Of a stretch of 64,000 bases of DNA, positions 1 to 10,412 are shown in pieces. The stretch covers positions 65,809,325-65,873,324 of the forward strand of contig CM037782.1 of assembly GCA_021229015.1 (NCBI GenBank), given 5' to 3'. Source of the stretch: Solen grandis. Lineage: Eukaryota > Mollusca > Bivalvia > Adapedonta > Solenidae. Under the pieces are notes generated by a model. It saw only the letters and a program-made list of their open reading frames with translations, was not told the DNA's origin and did not search any database. Within the stretch, counting starts at the first letter, position 1, and each line of letters opens with the position of its first letter. The position numbers were made by a program, and so were the translations under genes.

Positions 1-732
1 TGGTAATTATTGCAATGTATACTTCTTTTTCCCTCCAGTTTTTTTCCAAGTGCATGAGTAACATTTTAAGTCTTAAACCTTAACCATGTCACATTTGCCT
101 GACAAATTTCACTCTTAAATATTTTGAAACAACCTTCATACCCTGAATTCTAGAAATAAAGCAAGGTTGATAAATTTTGGATATCAAGTGTTATCCAGTG
201 CTATTTTCTGTTATAATTAAAGTGATTTTCTACATGTAAATGTACTAACAAAACCTGCTTAAATCATTTAAAAAAAAAAAATGCATAAATTTTAATACAG
301 AAACAAAAGAGATACAGGGCAGCTGCTGTAATTAGAACAAAAGCCATGATACCATTTTGAAATTTTCTAACAATTGACAAATCAAATATTTGAGGTTCTT
401 AATTTTAATGTTTTATACTGGCAAGAGCACACAGTAAATATATCTGTTCTTTATAAACATTTTAACGATTTATCTCATACAGACACATTTATACATACAT
501 TTAATGACTGTTCGATCAAAGTCTCCTCTGTCTGCTCGTACAATACTATAGCTCAGAATCTACATGATGTTCATGACAAAGAAATATTTTTTTCAATACA
601 CTTTAAGGTTCCATTAATTAATACATGTATTCATCAAGTCATAAATTTGTGCAGGAATATCCATGAGGTAAAGGGATAACAGCAAGTTTTAATGGTGTGG
701 ACCTTTATGTAAAAAGCATACTGCTCACTGAC
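1..732. other. Unassigned sequence, probably intron or 3' part of the CXorf58-like gene
   Basis: No exon could be recognised here on either strand. Because the neighbouring exon at 733-864 ends in a canonical donor read leftward, this stretch should be intron of that minus-strand gene. Its following exons must lie here unrecognised or outside the window. Confidence 0.4.
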
Positions 733-864
733 CTGCATGTAGTCTTTAAGTGTTGTAACATCTATTTCATCTGTGATTTTATACTTCCTCTGAAACATGG
801 CGTCTTGAAGCATCTGTTCGTAAAAGTTCCGGTTCCCCATCAGTCTCAGAGAGTCCTCTGCTGC
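733..864 (-). CDS. CXorf58-like protein, internal exon (44 codons)
   Basis: Read on the minus strand, an acceptor (ctcctacag) precedes 132 bases that translate without a stop from AAEDSLRLMGNRNFYEQM to TDEIDVTTLKDYMQ, followed by the donor gtcagtgag. Both ends are phase 0, and the exon joins in frame to the one at 1306-1417. The blocks MGxRxFYEQM, F(K/R)KITDEID and DYMQ resemble the conserved core of vertebrate CXorf58, a protein of unknown function related to C11orf65. Family assignment is from memory of the family. No catalytic motif, signal peptide or membrane segment is visible. The protein is partial here, with start and stop outside what I can recognise. Confidence 0.65.
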
Positions 865-1305
865 CTGTAGGAGGGGAGCCAGTAAGGTAATAGGTCAAAT
901 ATATATATATCAATTCAATTGTTTTATTTAAATGAATCAGAAGACAAGTGAAGCAATACATTAAGTATTCTGTAAATTATTTTAACACAGATGATTAACA
1001 TAAAAAGGGTAGAAAAAGTAGAAAGGGAATATTTAAGTATCTTGATTAATTTGGACTCTTTAAAAACAAAATAATATTTGTCTTAATACAAATCAATTCA
1101 AATGTAAGGGGAGATAATCATGAGTATGATCTTTAGATCAGCACTCTTCAAGGTTAAGTTACAAACACTAGAACTGTTTGACAAAGTATTGAGATAATGT
1201 AACATAAAAATGGTTGACTGTAGAAATTATAGCAAAGTCAAAACACATCTTTACAAGCAAAAATATAACTATGGATAAAAAAGTTGTCTCCCATATCCTG
1301 CTTAC

Positions 1306-1417
1306 CCCAGTTGCTGGCTTGATGATTCTTCTGCCACTGAGATACTTGACACCTTTACCATCAGAGTGTAGAAATATTTTGAAGAAAATCATTGGTGGAA
1401 ATTCTCCTCCTCCAAAC
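1306..1417 (-). CDS. CXorf58-like protein, exon upstream of 733-864 (37 codons plus one base)
   Basis: On the minus strand the acceptor acag is followed by 112 bases: one base finishing a split codon, then 37 codons beginning FGGGEFPPMIFFKIF and ending SGRRIIKPATG, then the donor gtaagcagg. The exit phase (0) matches the entry phase of 733-864, so the two exons read FGGGEFPP...RIIKPATG-AAEDSLRLMG. The FGG-x-FPP-x-x-x-FKIF pattern is the signature I associate with the CXorf58/C11orf65 group. The split codon shows at least one more upstream exon, which would lie beyond the N gap at 1679 or in unrecognised sequence. Function is unknown in the family. Confidence 0.65.
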
Positions 1418-1450
1418 CTGTTTTAAAATAAATTCAAAAATATGTATTAG

Positions 1451-1532
1451 TTATCATTTATATTTTAAATTTTATGGAATTTATTGCAAGTGCCGCAAAG
1501 TGAGTCCATAAAATTTAAAATATAAATGATAA
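1451..1532. repeat. Perfect 27-bp inverted repeat with 28-nt loop
   Basis: Positions 1451-1477 are exactly complementary to 1506-1532 (ttatcatttat... against ...ataaatgataa). The stem is very AT-rich. It lies just upstream (minus-strand sense) of the CXorf58-like exon, presumably inside an intron. It could be a short foldback element or MITE remnant. A precursor-like RNA hairpin is possible but unsupported. Confidence 0.85.
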
Positions 1533-1678
1533 AAACATATTTACAGTTTGTCACTTATGCCAAACAGCTTTGCCTGTGACCTTGCGTTATGGAACCAACA
1601 CCTGTTTGATTGACATTACACATGACTCTGAATCAGTATCACTGTGTACATTTTATAAGGCTACATGCAAAACATGAC

Positions 1679-1778
1679 NNNNNNNNNNNNNNNNNNNNNN
1701 NNNNNNNNNNNNNNNNNNNNNNNNNNNNNNNNNNNNNNNNNNNNNNNNNNNNNNNNNNNNNNNNNNNNNNNNNNNNNN
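1679..1778. other. Assembly gap (100 N)
   Basis: Exactly 100 N, the conventional length for a gap of unknown size. The sequence character changes across it, from unique sequence with exons on the left to repeat arrays on the right. Confidence 0.98.
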
Positions 1779-1785
1779 TTACACC

Positions 1786-2158
1786 AGCATCTTTCCTTTT
1801 TTTAGCAATCATCTTCAAACTGTATGACATTTTTTGACCATAAAATCTCGATGAGTCAATTGGCTGAATGGGTCTTTAGGTCAGGGGTTTTGCCCCTTTT
1901 AATACAAAAAATGCAAGATTTCACTTTTTTTATTTTCTAAACCAAATTATTTTTTAACAAACATTTTTAAACTTTAAAAACAAATTTTTTGCCATAATCT
2001 CACAACGGTTCAATTATAACTGAATTATTTTAAATTTTGGGGTTTTCCCCTTTCACCAAAAAAAAAGCCAGATTTTACTTTTACAAAATCAGCATCTTTT
2101 TTCTTAAGCAATATCTTTCTCAGGTGAGCGACCAAGGGCCATCTTTGGGCCCCTTGTT
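1786..2158 (+). repeat. 3' end of a hairpin-terminated repeat element
   Basis: This segment matches, with many small indels, the right end of the element at 6977-8571 (blocks taatacaaaa-atgcaagatttcac, gccataatctcacaa, aagccagatttt). It finishes with the same terminus: gtgagcgaccaagggccatctttgggcccc-ttgtt. The terminus contains a GGGCCA..TGGCCC hairpin. The left part is cut by the N gap. Confidence 0.75.
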
Positions 2159-3922
2159 ATACCCCGAAACAAAGTTTGGGGGGGGAATAGAGTCACACCC
2201 CTGGGGGCGGTCGGGCGGTTTCCCGCGGCCGTTGCATTTTCCTTTTCCCAGCATAACTTGAAAACCCAAGTTGGAATTAATCAATTATGCAATGATCAAA
2301 CACATGGAGAGGAAGTGCAGTGCACAAGAACCATAACCCCTCTTGACTTATTATGGAGTTTTCCCCCTTTGTTTCTTTTTTTCCTTTTCCGGGCTAACTT
2401 TAAAGTAAAGTTTTTTCAAAAAAATTTTATAAATGGGCAACCACAATTTAGGAAGTGCAGTGACAAAACCATAACCATCTAGGTAAATTTCAGAGTTATT
2501 GCCCTTGTATTTTTTTCCTTTTCCGGAGTAAAACTTGTAAAGTATGATTGGGTTTAAAACAATTTTAACAATGGGCAAGCCAATAGAGGAATGCAGTGCC
2601 CAAGAACCAAAAACTTATTCTGGTAATTACAAGTTATTGCCCTTTTTATTTTTTCCCTTTCCGGATAAACTTTAAATATGGTTGGGTTTTAAAACAAATT
2701 TTATACAAAGGGCAGCACAATGAAGGAAGCGCGTGCACAAAACCATAACTCTATCTTTTGGAATTAAAGTTATTGCCCTTTGTTACTTTTTTGTCCAGAG
2801 ATAACTTGTAAACTACGGTTGGGTTCAAAACAATTTTATACAATGGTAACCACAATATGAGGAATGCAGTGCACAAGAACCATAACCATCAGATAAAATT
2901 CAAGGGTTAAGCCCCTTGATTTTTTCCTTGTCCGGGGTTTAACTTTAAAGACTGATTGGATTTTAAACAATTTCATACAGGGCAAGCACAATGAGAGGGA
3001 AATGCAGTGACAAGAACCAAACTCTATTAGAGTAATTACAAGTTATTGCCCTTTGTATTTTTTTCCCTTGTCCCGGGGTATAACTTGAAAGTACGGTTGG
3101 ATTTCAAAAAAATTTCATACAATGGTCAAGCCAATGGAAGGAAACGCAGGCACAAGAACCATAACTCTATTTTTAGGAATTTACGAGTTATTGCCCTTTG
3201 TTATTTTTCCTTTTCCGGTATAATTTTAAACTACGGTTGGATTTCAAAAAATTTCATCAATGGCAACCACAATATGAGGGAAGGGAGTGCACAGAACCAT
3301 AACTCTATCTATAGGAATTACGGTTATTGCCCTTAGTTACTTTTTTTCCTTGTCCCAGAAAGTATAATTTAAATACTGGTTGGATTTTAAACAATTTCAT
3401 ACAATGGTCAACCAATTGAGGAAGTGCAGGCCAAAACCATAACTCTATCAGAGTATTTTTCAGAGTTATTGCCCTTTTTTTATTTTTTTCCCGTCCGGAG
3501 TAAAAATTGTAAAATATGATGGATTTCAAAACAATTTCATACAAGGGGCAAGCACAATAAAGAGGAAATCAGTGCCAAGAACCATAAAACCCATCTAAGT
3601 AATTACAGAGTTTATTTCCCTTTGTTACTTTCCTTTTTTTCTTGTCCCGAACATAACTCGATATTATACAGGGTTTTACTTGAAAATTTAAAAAGTAAAC
3701 AGAGGCGCTAGGGGAAAGTGAGTGTCCCAAAAACGTAACCTTTTATTTTTAAACTACTGTGAAAACAAACCCTTTTTACCTTATCAACTTTAAATAAAAT
3801 CTTTATTTTAATTCACAACCAATATATAGTTTACGGGTTTTAATTTTGCCTTTTCCCGAATCGGCTTCTCCTTCATTAAAGTTTTTGCGGGGGGATTATC
3901 ACCTTCGTGATAGCTCTATTTA
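2158..3922. repeat. Repeat element with about ten tandem units of ~140 bp
   Basis: A left end (accccgaaacaaagtttggggg) is followed by about ten degenerate units of roughly 140 bp. Each contains a variant of 'ttttccggagtataactt...gttgg-ttcaaaacaattt-atacaatgg...aagtgcagtgcacaagaaccataac...gttattgccctt'. The right end reads tttttgcggggggattatcacc-ttcgtgatagctc. Unit copies differ mainly by one-base gains and losses in homopolymers. Mosaic elements with a tandem core and distinct ends are typical of bivalve genomes (the pearl type is one described example). The exact family cannot be fixed by eye. Confidence 0.7.
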
Positions 3923-4239
3923 AATTGTCTTCAAATTTTATGGTTTTTTTTTTGATTATTGAAAACTCAAAGGAATAGCCTTGTAATTATTTTGTTTTCA
4001 AATTTTACCGCTTTTTGTTGTATACATTCTATTCATTCATAAGTCAAGGTCATCATTCAAGGTCAAAGGTCAAATCTAAAGGGTATGGTACCAACTTTGA
4101 ATGTAAATTCATACTGTTTTGTGATTTTCAAGTCAAGGTCTACTTCAACTTTGAATGTAAAGGCATACAGTTTTGTGATTTTCAATGTCAACTTTTTTAA
4201 ATGTTTAGCAAAAATTTAACATTGGAAAAATCAGAAAAA
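3923..4239. repeat. Repeat fragments with a DR1-type nuclear receptor half-site pair
   Basis: Contains two copies of a ~50-bp unit (actttgaatgtaaa..catac.gttttgtgattttca) and, at 4060-4072, AGGTCAAAGGTCA, a perfect direct repeat of AGGTCA spaced by one base. No coding potential was seen. Confidence 0.5.
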
Positions 4240-4905
4240 CATTGGCACCTGCATTCGGTGCTCTTGTTGGTAGACATGTCTATCCTAATATAAATGAAGG
4301 TTAAGTTTGATTTTGGGCAAATCCGTAAATTTTCAACTCAGTTGTTGCCCTTTTCGACTTAGAATTTGCAAAAAGCACCTTTTCCAAATGATAACCTCCT
4401 GAAAGGGTTGACAGATTTAAATAATGTTTGGTACATTAATTTTTGTCTATCTAATAAAAACAAAGGTCAAGTTTGATTTTGGACAAAATCTGTTAATTTT
4501 CAACTAAAATTATGGCCCTTTTCAACTTAAATTTGAAAAAAAACACCTTGTCTGCGAGATAATTCCCAAAAGGTTGACAGATTAAATAATGTTTGGTACA
4601 TTTGTTATCTCTATAAAATGAAGGTCAAGTTGACATTGAACAAAATCCATACATTTTAACACAGTTATGGCCTTTTTCAACAAAAAATTTGCACACACAA
4701 AAAAAAACTTGTTGTCCCTGCGAAAAACTCCCAAATGGGTTGACTTTTTTGAGGAATGTTTGTCTCACATGTGTATCATAAAGAGATGAAGGTCTTAGCA
4801 AAATCCATAAATCTTTGACATAGTTAGGGGTACTTTTCAACTTAGAATTTGAGGGGGGGGGAGAAACCTTGTTAAAGTGTATATAAAACATGCTATGCCA
4901 CACCA
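4240..4905. repeat. Tandem array, four units of ~163 bp
   Basis: Units recur near 4298, 4463, 4621 and 4789 with the blocks 'gaaggtcaagttTgattttgg', 'caaaatcc.taaattttcaac', 'gttatggccctttt' and 'gataactcccaaaagggttgac'. Copies show indels at homopolymers, as elsewhere in this contig. Confidence 0.7.
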
Positions 4906-6629
4906 GTGCGGCCCTTTGTTCAGAATGATATTATAGTAGAGACAAAAAAGTTCATTTGGGAAAAATCAAATTTTACCCCTAGGAAAAGAAGAAATTCAAG
5001 GTTTAATTTCAGCGACTTTTAGCTCTCCGCAAAAGTGGTTGCTCGTGAGCTTTGTTGTCTTCTGACAATTTCTTTTTATGTCAATTATCATTCCTTTTTT
5101 ATTGATATCATTTATGTCAGTTCCTATCTTACTTTTCCCAAATCAGAAAGACTTACTAGATTGTACTTTTTTAGCACAAAGTGCTCAATTGACCCTTTGT
5201 GACCCGGGCATTGTTGTTGTATGGGTGTCCACTGTGTGAACAACATCTCTTTCCCAAACAGTTTTGCCGTAAGATAAAACTTTACAGGATATTACAGGGT
5301 GAATTTCGCAAAAAGTAGATGTTTCTAGGTCCTAAAATAAGGAACATAACTTGGCAAGAATATTCACTAGCGAAGATTATTTATCCCGCGTAAGACCCCG
5401 ATATGTAGCTCCCAAAGTTCAAGGTCACAATCACAGGTCAAAGGTCAAAGGTTGAAAAGTGGCAAATATTTCTGTTGCTAGGCTCTTAATGTTGTTAAAA
5501 TTAAATTTTTAACAATTTGAAATAAAATAGCACAAATAGGTCTTGCACAAGATCAGGTCTATTTGTCAAAGGTCAAGGTTTTCTGGACATAACAGAAAAT
5601 ATCAAAAACTATTTTAAATTTTAAAACTTCACAGGTGGAAAAGATCTCATGGAGGAGAAGTGTCATGCATAAGAACTGTAACTCTGGCAAAACAAGTTTT
5701 TGAAGTTATTTTCCATTTGTTAAATTTCTACTTTTTTTTGTTAAGGCATTTCTCATACACTATATAACTGTGAAAATTCATAGATGGATAGATCACATGG
5801 AGGAGAAGTAATTACTCTGCACTATGAGACATATAACCTTGAAACTTGATAGGTAGATAGACCTCCAAAAAGGGGAATTGCGCGCACAAGAACCTTAATT
5901 CTGTAAATCAAATTTTTGGAGATATTGCGTGTATAATTTCTTTTCAATTATGTTTTGTCAGGAACTTGGAAGCTCATGGTGGGTAGAGGTAATGGACGAA
6001 GAATTGCAGTACACAAGAGCAAAATCCATCTCAGTTTTTAAACCTTATGTACAATTCTGTTGTCCTTCAGATAACTCCTGTTTTGACCTCATGCATATTG
6101 AAATTTAATTTCATTTTATGAAAGAAATTAAATGATAAAGAAAAGTGTGTGTACAAAGGTTCATATCTCTGGCCTCAGTATTTTGGGAATTATTTTCCCC
6201 TTTTCAACAATTTCTTGACAGCACATACCTTGTTCTACATATGAAATTGAAGCATGAAAAGTTCAGGGCTCATAACTTTTTTCGATTATTTTTTGTTTCT
6301 ATCTTGCATAAATTTTCAGGGGTTGGGGTGGGGGGGTTCATGGTGGTAACTCCTGACATATTGTTGCTATACTGACAAAGCCTTGTTCTGATCACATGGT
6401 ACTGAATGAATCTACAATTATAGTTAGTATTATCACCATAAATTCTGAACGAAACTTTTGTTCAAGCTATTATCAGACAAAGCCCTGAACTTTCAAAATT
6501 GGGATTTCATTTTGCACCTCGATAATGCCCTTGTACATATCGGGCGTGTTTTGTATGGGCCAAAATGACTGAATTAAACATTGAACATCTACAACACCAC
6601 CGTTGTAGTCCAGATTTGGACAATCTGTG
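4906..6629. repeat. Mosaic of degraded interspersed repeats, no gene seen
   Basis: A succession of fragments: a piece with 'agtgctcaattgaccctttgtgacccgggcattg' near 5180, receptor-like half-sites (AGGTCAAAGGTCA at 5435-5447), and ~190-bp blocks with 'gatagatcacatggaggagaagtg' at 5650, 5785, 5850 and 5970. These resemble decayed internal units of other bivalve repeats. No exon was recognised. Confidence 0.4.
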
Positions 6630-6976
6630 TTCCGTTTTTTATCCCCTGACGAATGGCGGCGGGGGATTGATAATAGTCTCTGTCTATGTTGTCTGTCCAT
6701 CCTTCCGTTCCACCGTTTTGTCCGGCCCATAACTATAAAGTATTTTGATTGTATGAACTTGATACTTCATAGGGGGATAGATATCATTGAGGAGGAGTGC
6801 AGTGCACATGAATGACAACTCTATATGTCATGATTTTGTATTTTTCAGGCTTAATTTGTCCAGAGCATAAGTAAAAAAGTGTTTGAAATATCAACTTGAA
6901 AAACTTAAGGTAGAGAGATCTCATTGAGGAGGACTGCAGTACACAAGAATGATAGATCTATATAGCTCTATCTTTT
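6630..6976. repeat. 5' end of a repeat element with two internal units
   Basis: The block 'ttttttatcccctgacgaatggcggcggggg' followed by 'ctgtccatccttccgttccacc' resembles the left end of a repeat common in bivalves. It is followed by two ~140-bp units containing 'ggatagatatcattgaggaggagtgcagtgcacatgaatga' variants. Confidence 0.5.
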
Positions 6977-8571
6977 TAGCCTCACCTGAAGCCACGTTGT
7001 GCTCAGGATGAGCTTTCTAGCGATCGATGAAATGTCCGTCGTCCGTCCGTCGTCCACAATTTGTTCGTTTGGCACTCTAGATCTTCATTTTTATGAGCAA
7101 TATCTTACAAACTTAAAAAACAATGTTTGTAACCATAAATTCTCGGCATGATTCAATTATGGCTGATTTCGGAAACATTAGGTCAGGAGTTATGCCCCTT
7201 TTAAATTCAAAAAGCCATATTTCAAATTGTTTGACTCTAGCTTCTTCATTTCATGAGCAATGTTTCTTCAACTTTATATTAATGTCTATAATAAAATCAC
7301 GGACAAGTTCGATTATGGCTGATTATCGTTCCATTTAGGTCAGGAGTTATGCCTTTTAATATTAAATACAAAATGCCATATTTCAAGTTGTTTACCACGC
7401 TAGCATCTTATCCTTTGAGGAAATCCCTCTTCAAACCTTTATGGCAATGCTTAGGACCATAAGGTCTCATTGAGTTCGTTATGGTTTGAGATCATTAATT
7501 AAGTCGAAAGTTTGCCCTTTAATATTCAAAAATGCCATATTTTCACTTTGTTTACACTCTGCATCTTCATCGTTTGAGCAATCATCTTCAAACTTTATGG
7601 AACTGCTTATGACCATAATGTCTCGATTGAGTTTGATTATGACTGGAGATCAGTTGATTAGGTCAGGAGTTTTAAGCCCCTTTTTAATATAAAAAAATGG
7701 CCAGACTTTCACGTTGTATACACTCTAGCATCTTTCATCTTTTGAGCAATCATCTTCAACCTTTATTACATGTTTATGACATAAGGTCTCATTGAGTCAT
7801 TAATGCTGAGATAGTCAATTAGTTCAGAAGTGATGCCCCTTTTAATATTCAAAAAATGCCAGAAATCACTTTGTTTACCACTCCTAGAATCTTCATCTTT
7901 GAGCATCTATCTTCAACCTTTATTACAATGTTTAGCCATAAGGTCTCAATTGAGTTCGATTAATGCTGAGATCGTCTTGTTTCAGAAGTTATGCCCTTTT
8001 AATATTCCATAATGCCAGAACAGAAATCACTTTGTTTACACTCTAGAATCTTATCTTTTGAGCATCATCTTCAAACTTTATGACAATGCTAGACCATAAG
8101 GTCTCCGACTTGAGTTCGATTATGGCTGAGATCAATCAATTAGGTCCGGATTATGCCCCTTTTAAGATATAAAAGCATATTTCACGTGTTTACACTCTAG
8201 TATCTTCTTCTTTTAGCAAATCATTTCAAACTGTTGACATGTTCAATGATAATGTCTCGATCGAGTTCAATTGTGGTGAGGATGGGGCATTAGGTCAGGA
8301 GTTATGCCCTTTAATACAAAATGCAAGATTTCACTTGTTTATTCTCTACCAACTTCATTTTTTTACAATCATTTTTAAACTTGAAGACAATGTTTTTTAT
8401 GCCATAATCTCACAATCGGGTTCAATTTAATGATATTGACTTGTAAATATAGGAGTTATGCCATTTCCCATAAAAAAGCCAGATTTTCACTTCTACACTC
8501 ATGCATCTTTATTTCTTAAGCAATTCATCTTTCTCAGGGGAGCGACCACATGGGCCATCTTGGCCCTTTTG
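6977..8571 (+). repeat. Hairpin-terminated repeat element with nine ~160-bp units
   Basis: The left end reads ttagcctcacctgaagccacg-ttgtgctcagg and the right end ggggagcgaccacatgggcc-atcttggcccttttgt. Between them about nine ~160-bp units recur (near 7180, 7337, 7500, 7660, 7825, 7980, 8142, 8297 and 8450). Each carries variants of 'ggtcaggagttatgcccctt', 'cactttgtttacactctag' and 'gaccataaggtctcgattg'. The subterminal GGGCCA..TGGCCC hairpin is shared with four other termini in the window. No transposase or replicase ORF is visible, so it is non-autonomous. Confidence 0.75.
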
Positions 8572-8739
8572 TATAAGTTTTTGTTATTGCGTTTGTTATT
8601 TTTCAGGGCTTATTTTGTCCAGAGCATAGTCAAAAGTATTTGAGATATTAACTTAACTTGAAAATTCGAGGTGGATAGATCTTATTTGCAGGAGAAGTGA
8701 AAGAAGAAGTGCAGGGCATAGGCTGATAAAATTACCATC

Positions 8740-9945
8740 ATAATTTTTATACGCCGCCGGGAGGCTGGTGTATATTGGCGTCATCTTCTCCGTTCTGTCC
8801 GTACGTCCATATTTGTGAACGCAACTCCTTCTACCATTTCTGAATGAATCTTTTCAAACTGGTTCAATGACATTGCTATATTGGGGTTGATGTGCTTGAT
8901 ATGCGATTTTTCGGTTCATTGATTTTTACACGGATTTGTGTCCTTGAAACTTTAGTCTCTAGTAGCTGAATGAAAATGCAGCTTGTGAACACACACCCTC
9001 CTACATTTATGAACAAATCAATTCGAACTTGATCAGATGGATTACTATAAAGGGTTGATGTGCATCGAGTGGTGATTCCGGTTCATTGATTTTTACAAGA
9101 TTTGTGTCCCTTGAAACTTAGTCTCAGTAGCTGAAAGATATTGCAGCCTTGTGAACGCAACTCCTCCTACATTTCGGGAAAGAATCTTTTCAAAACTTGG
9201 TCAATGGCATTACAATAATGGGTAGATGTGCATGAAGTAGCAATTTTCCAGTTCATTAATTTTTACAAGATTTGTGTCCCTTGAAGACTGAGTCTCTTTA
9301 GCGGATTGATATTTCAGCCTTGTAAATGCAATTCCTTGTATGTTTCTGACCTAATATTTTCAAAACTTTGTTAAATTTTCATCACTATAATGGGTAGATG
9401 TGCATGAAGTGGGGATTTCCGGTTCATTGATTTTTACAAGATTTGTGTCCCTTGAAACTTAGTCTCTATAGCTGAATGATACTTCAGCCTTGTGAATGCA
9501 ATTCCTTGTATGTTTCTGACCTAATCTTTTCAAAACTTGGTCAATGTCATTACTATACTGGGTAGATATGCACAAAGCAGGGATTTTGATGTTCATCAAT
9601 ATTTGCAATAGTTATGTCTTTCTAAAACATGGTCTCTTGAAACACAACTCAAGTTTCTAAACAGGTAAAAGTGCATAAAGCAGGGATTTTCTGGTACAGT
9701 GATTTTTGCAAGAGTTATGCAGAGAAAGAAAAAAGGATTCATCTTGATACTGCTATTTGACCTACTTTCATATTGGAAGCCTTTTTAGGGTTCTATCTCT
9801 GTTCAGCTAAATTAATTGGTCTCACAGACTTCATTATGAGCTTATGCTTACAGAAATGTTAAAAGCAATAATTAAAAGGACCCTCTTGGTCTTTATATTT
9901 TGTGGCGGCATATATTGTGGCAGCACTGGCACTCTTGTTCAGTTT
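8740..9945. repeat. Repeat element with five tandem units of ~169 bp
   Basis: The left end is 'tttttatacgccgccgggagg-ctggtgtatattggcg' and the right end 'tttgtggcggcatatattgtgg...cactcttgttcag'. Internal units near 8815, 8985, 9153, 9322 and 9491 contain 'gtgaacgcaactcctcctac', 'caaaacttggtcaatg.catta' and 'gatttgtgtcccttgaaact'. The ends share an inverted 'gccgcc'/'ggcggc' core. No coding capacity seen. Confidence 0.65.
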
Positions 9946-10082
9946 TTGCCTTTTGTTATTTTTCAGGCTTAATTTTTGTCACATTGACCTTAACATTTTA
10001 CCTGTAGACCTCAAATAGGGGGAATTATCAAGTCTTCACATGAGTTTCTTCTTCTAAACAGCAAGCATCGGCAGGGGATGGC

Positions 10083-10331
10083 ATGTCAACATGGCTCTTG
10101 TTACATGTTAAAGATAGTTGTGGCATCATAGGTAGAGTCTTGGAAGAGCTTAGTAGTTATATTACTGCTGCAATGAGAATGCTGTCAAGTGATGGCTTAC
10201 GTCATGCCTTTGATTTTTGGTTGGAGAGAAGAAAAAGGTGCATTAGATCACACGGACTCTATTTTGAAAAGGAAAATTTCTTGATTATAATTCTCATCCC
10301 TTGTTATATCATATCATTAACTATTACTTAA
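10083..10331 (+). CDS. Unrecognised 82-codon reading frame with acceptor-like upstream sequence
   Basis: An open frame begins MSTWLLLHVKDSCGIIGRVL and includes LSSDGLRHAFDFWLERRKRC and IRSHGLYFEKENF before hydrophobic residues and a stop. A polypyrimidine tract and AG (tttcttcttctaaacag, ending about 10060) lie upstream, and the frame stays open from there, so it could be an exon. Its composition (many W, R, C, charged residues in the middle) looks more protein-like than the surrounding repeats. I recognise no family. It sits between repeat elements, so it may be a remnant of a mobile element gene or chance. Confidence 0.22.
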   Translation: MSTWLLLHVKDSCGIIGRVLEELSSYITAAMRMLSSDGLRHAFDFWLERRKRCIRSHGLYFEKENFLIIILIPCYIISLTIT

Positions 10332-10412
10332 TTATTGATTTCAATACTTGAATTTTGGTTCTATTGTGATGATTGCCGGTGAATTTCTATACTAAAAAGT
10401 AATCTTATAAAA

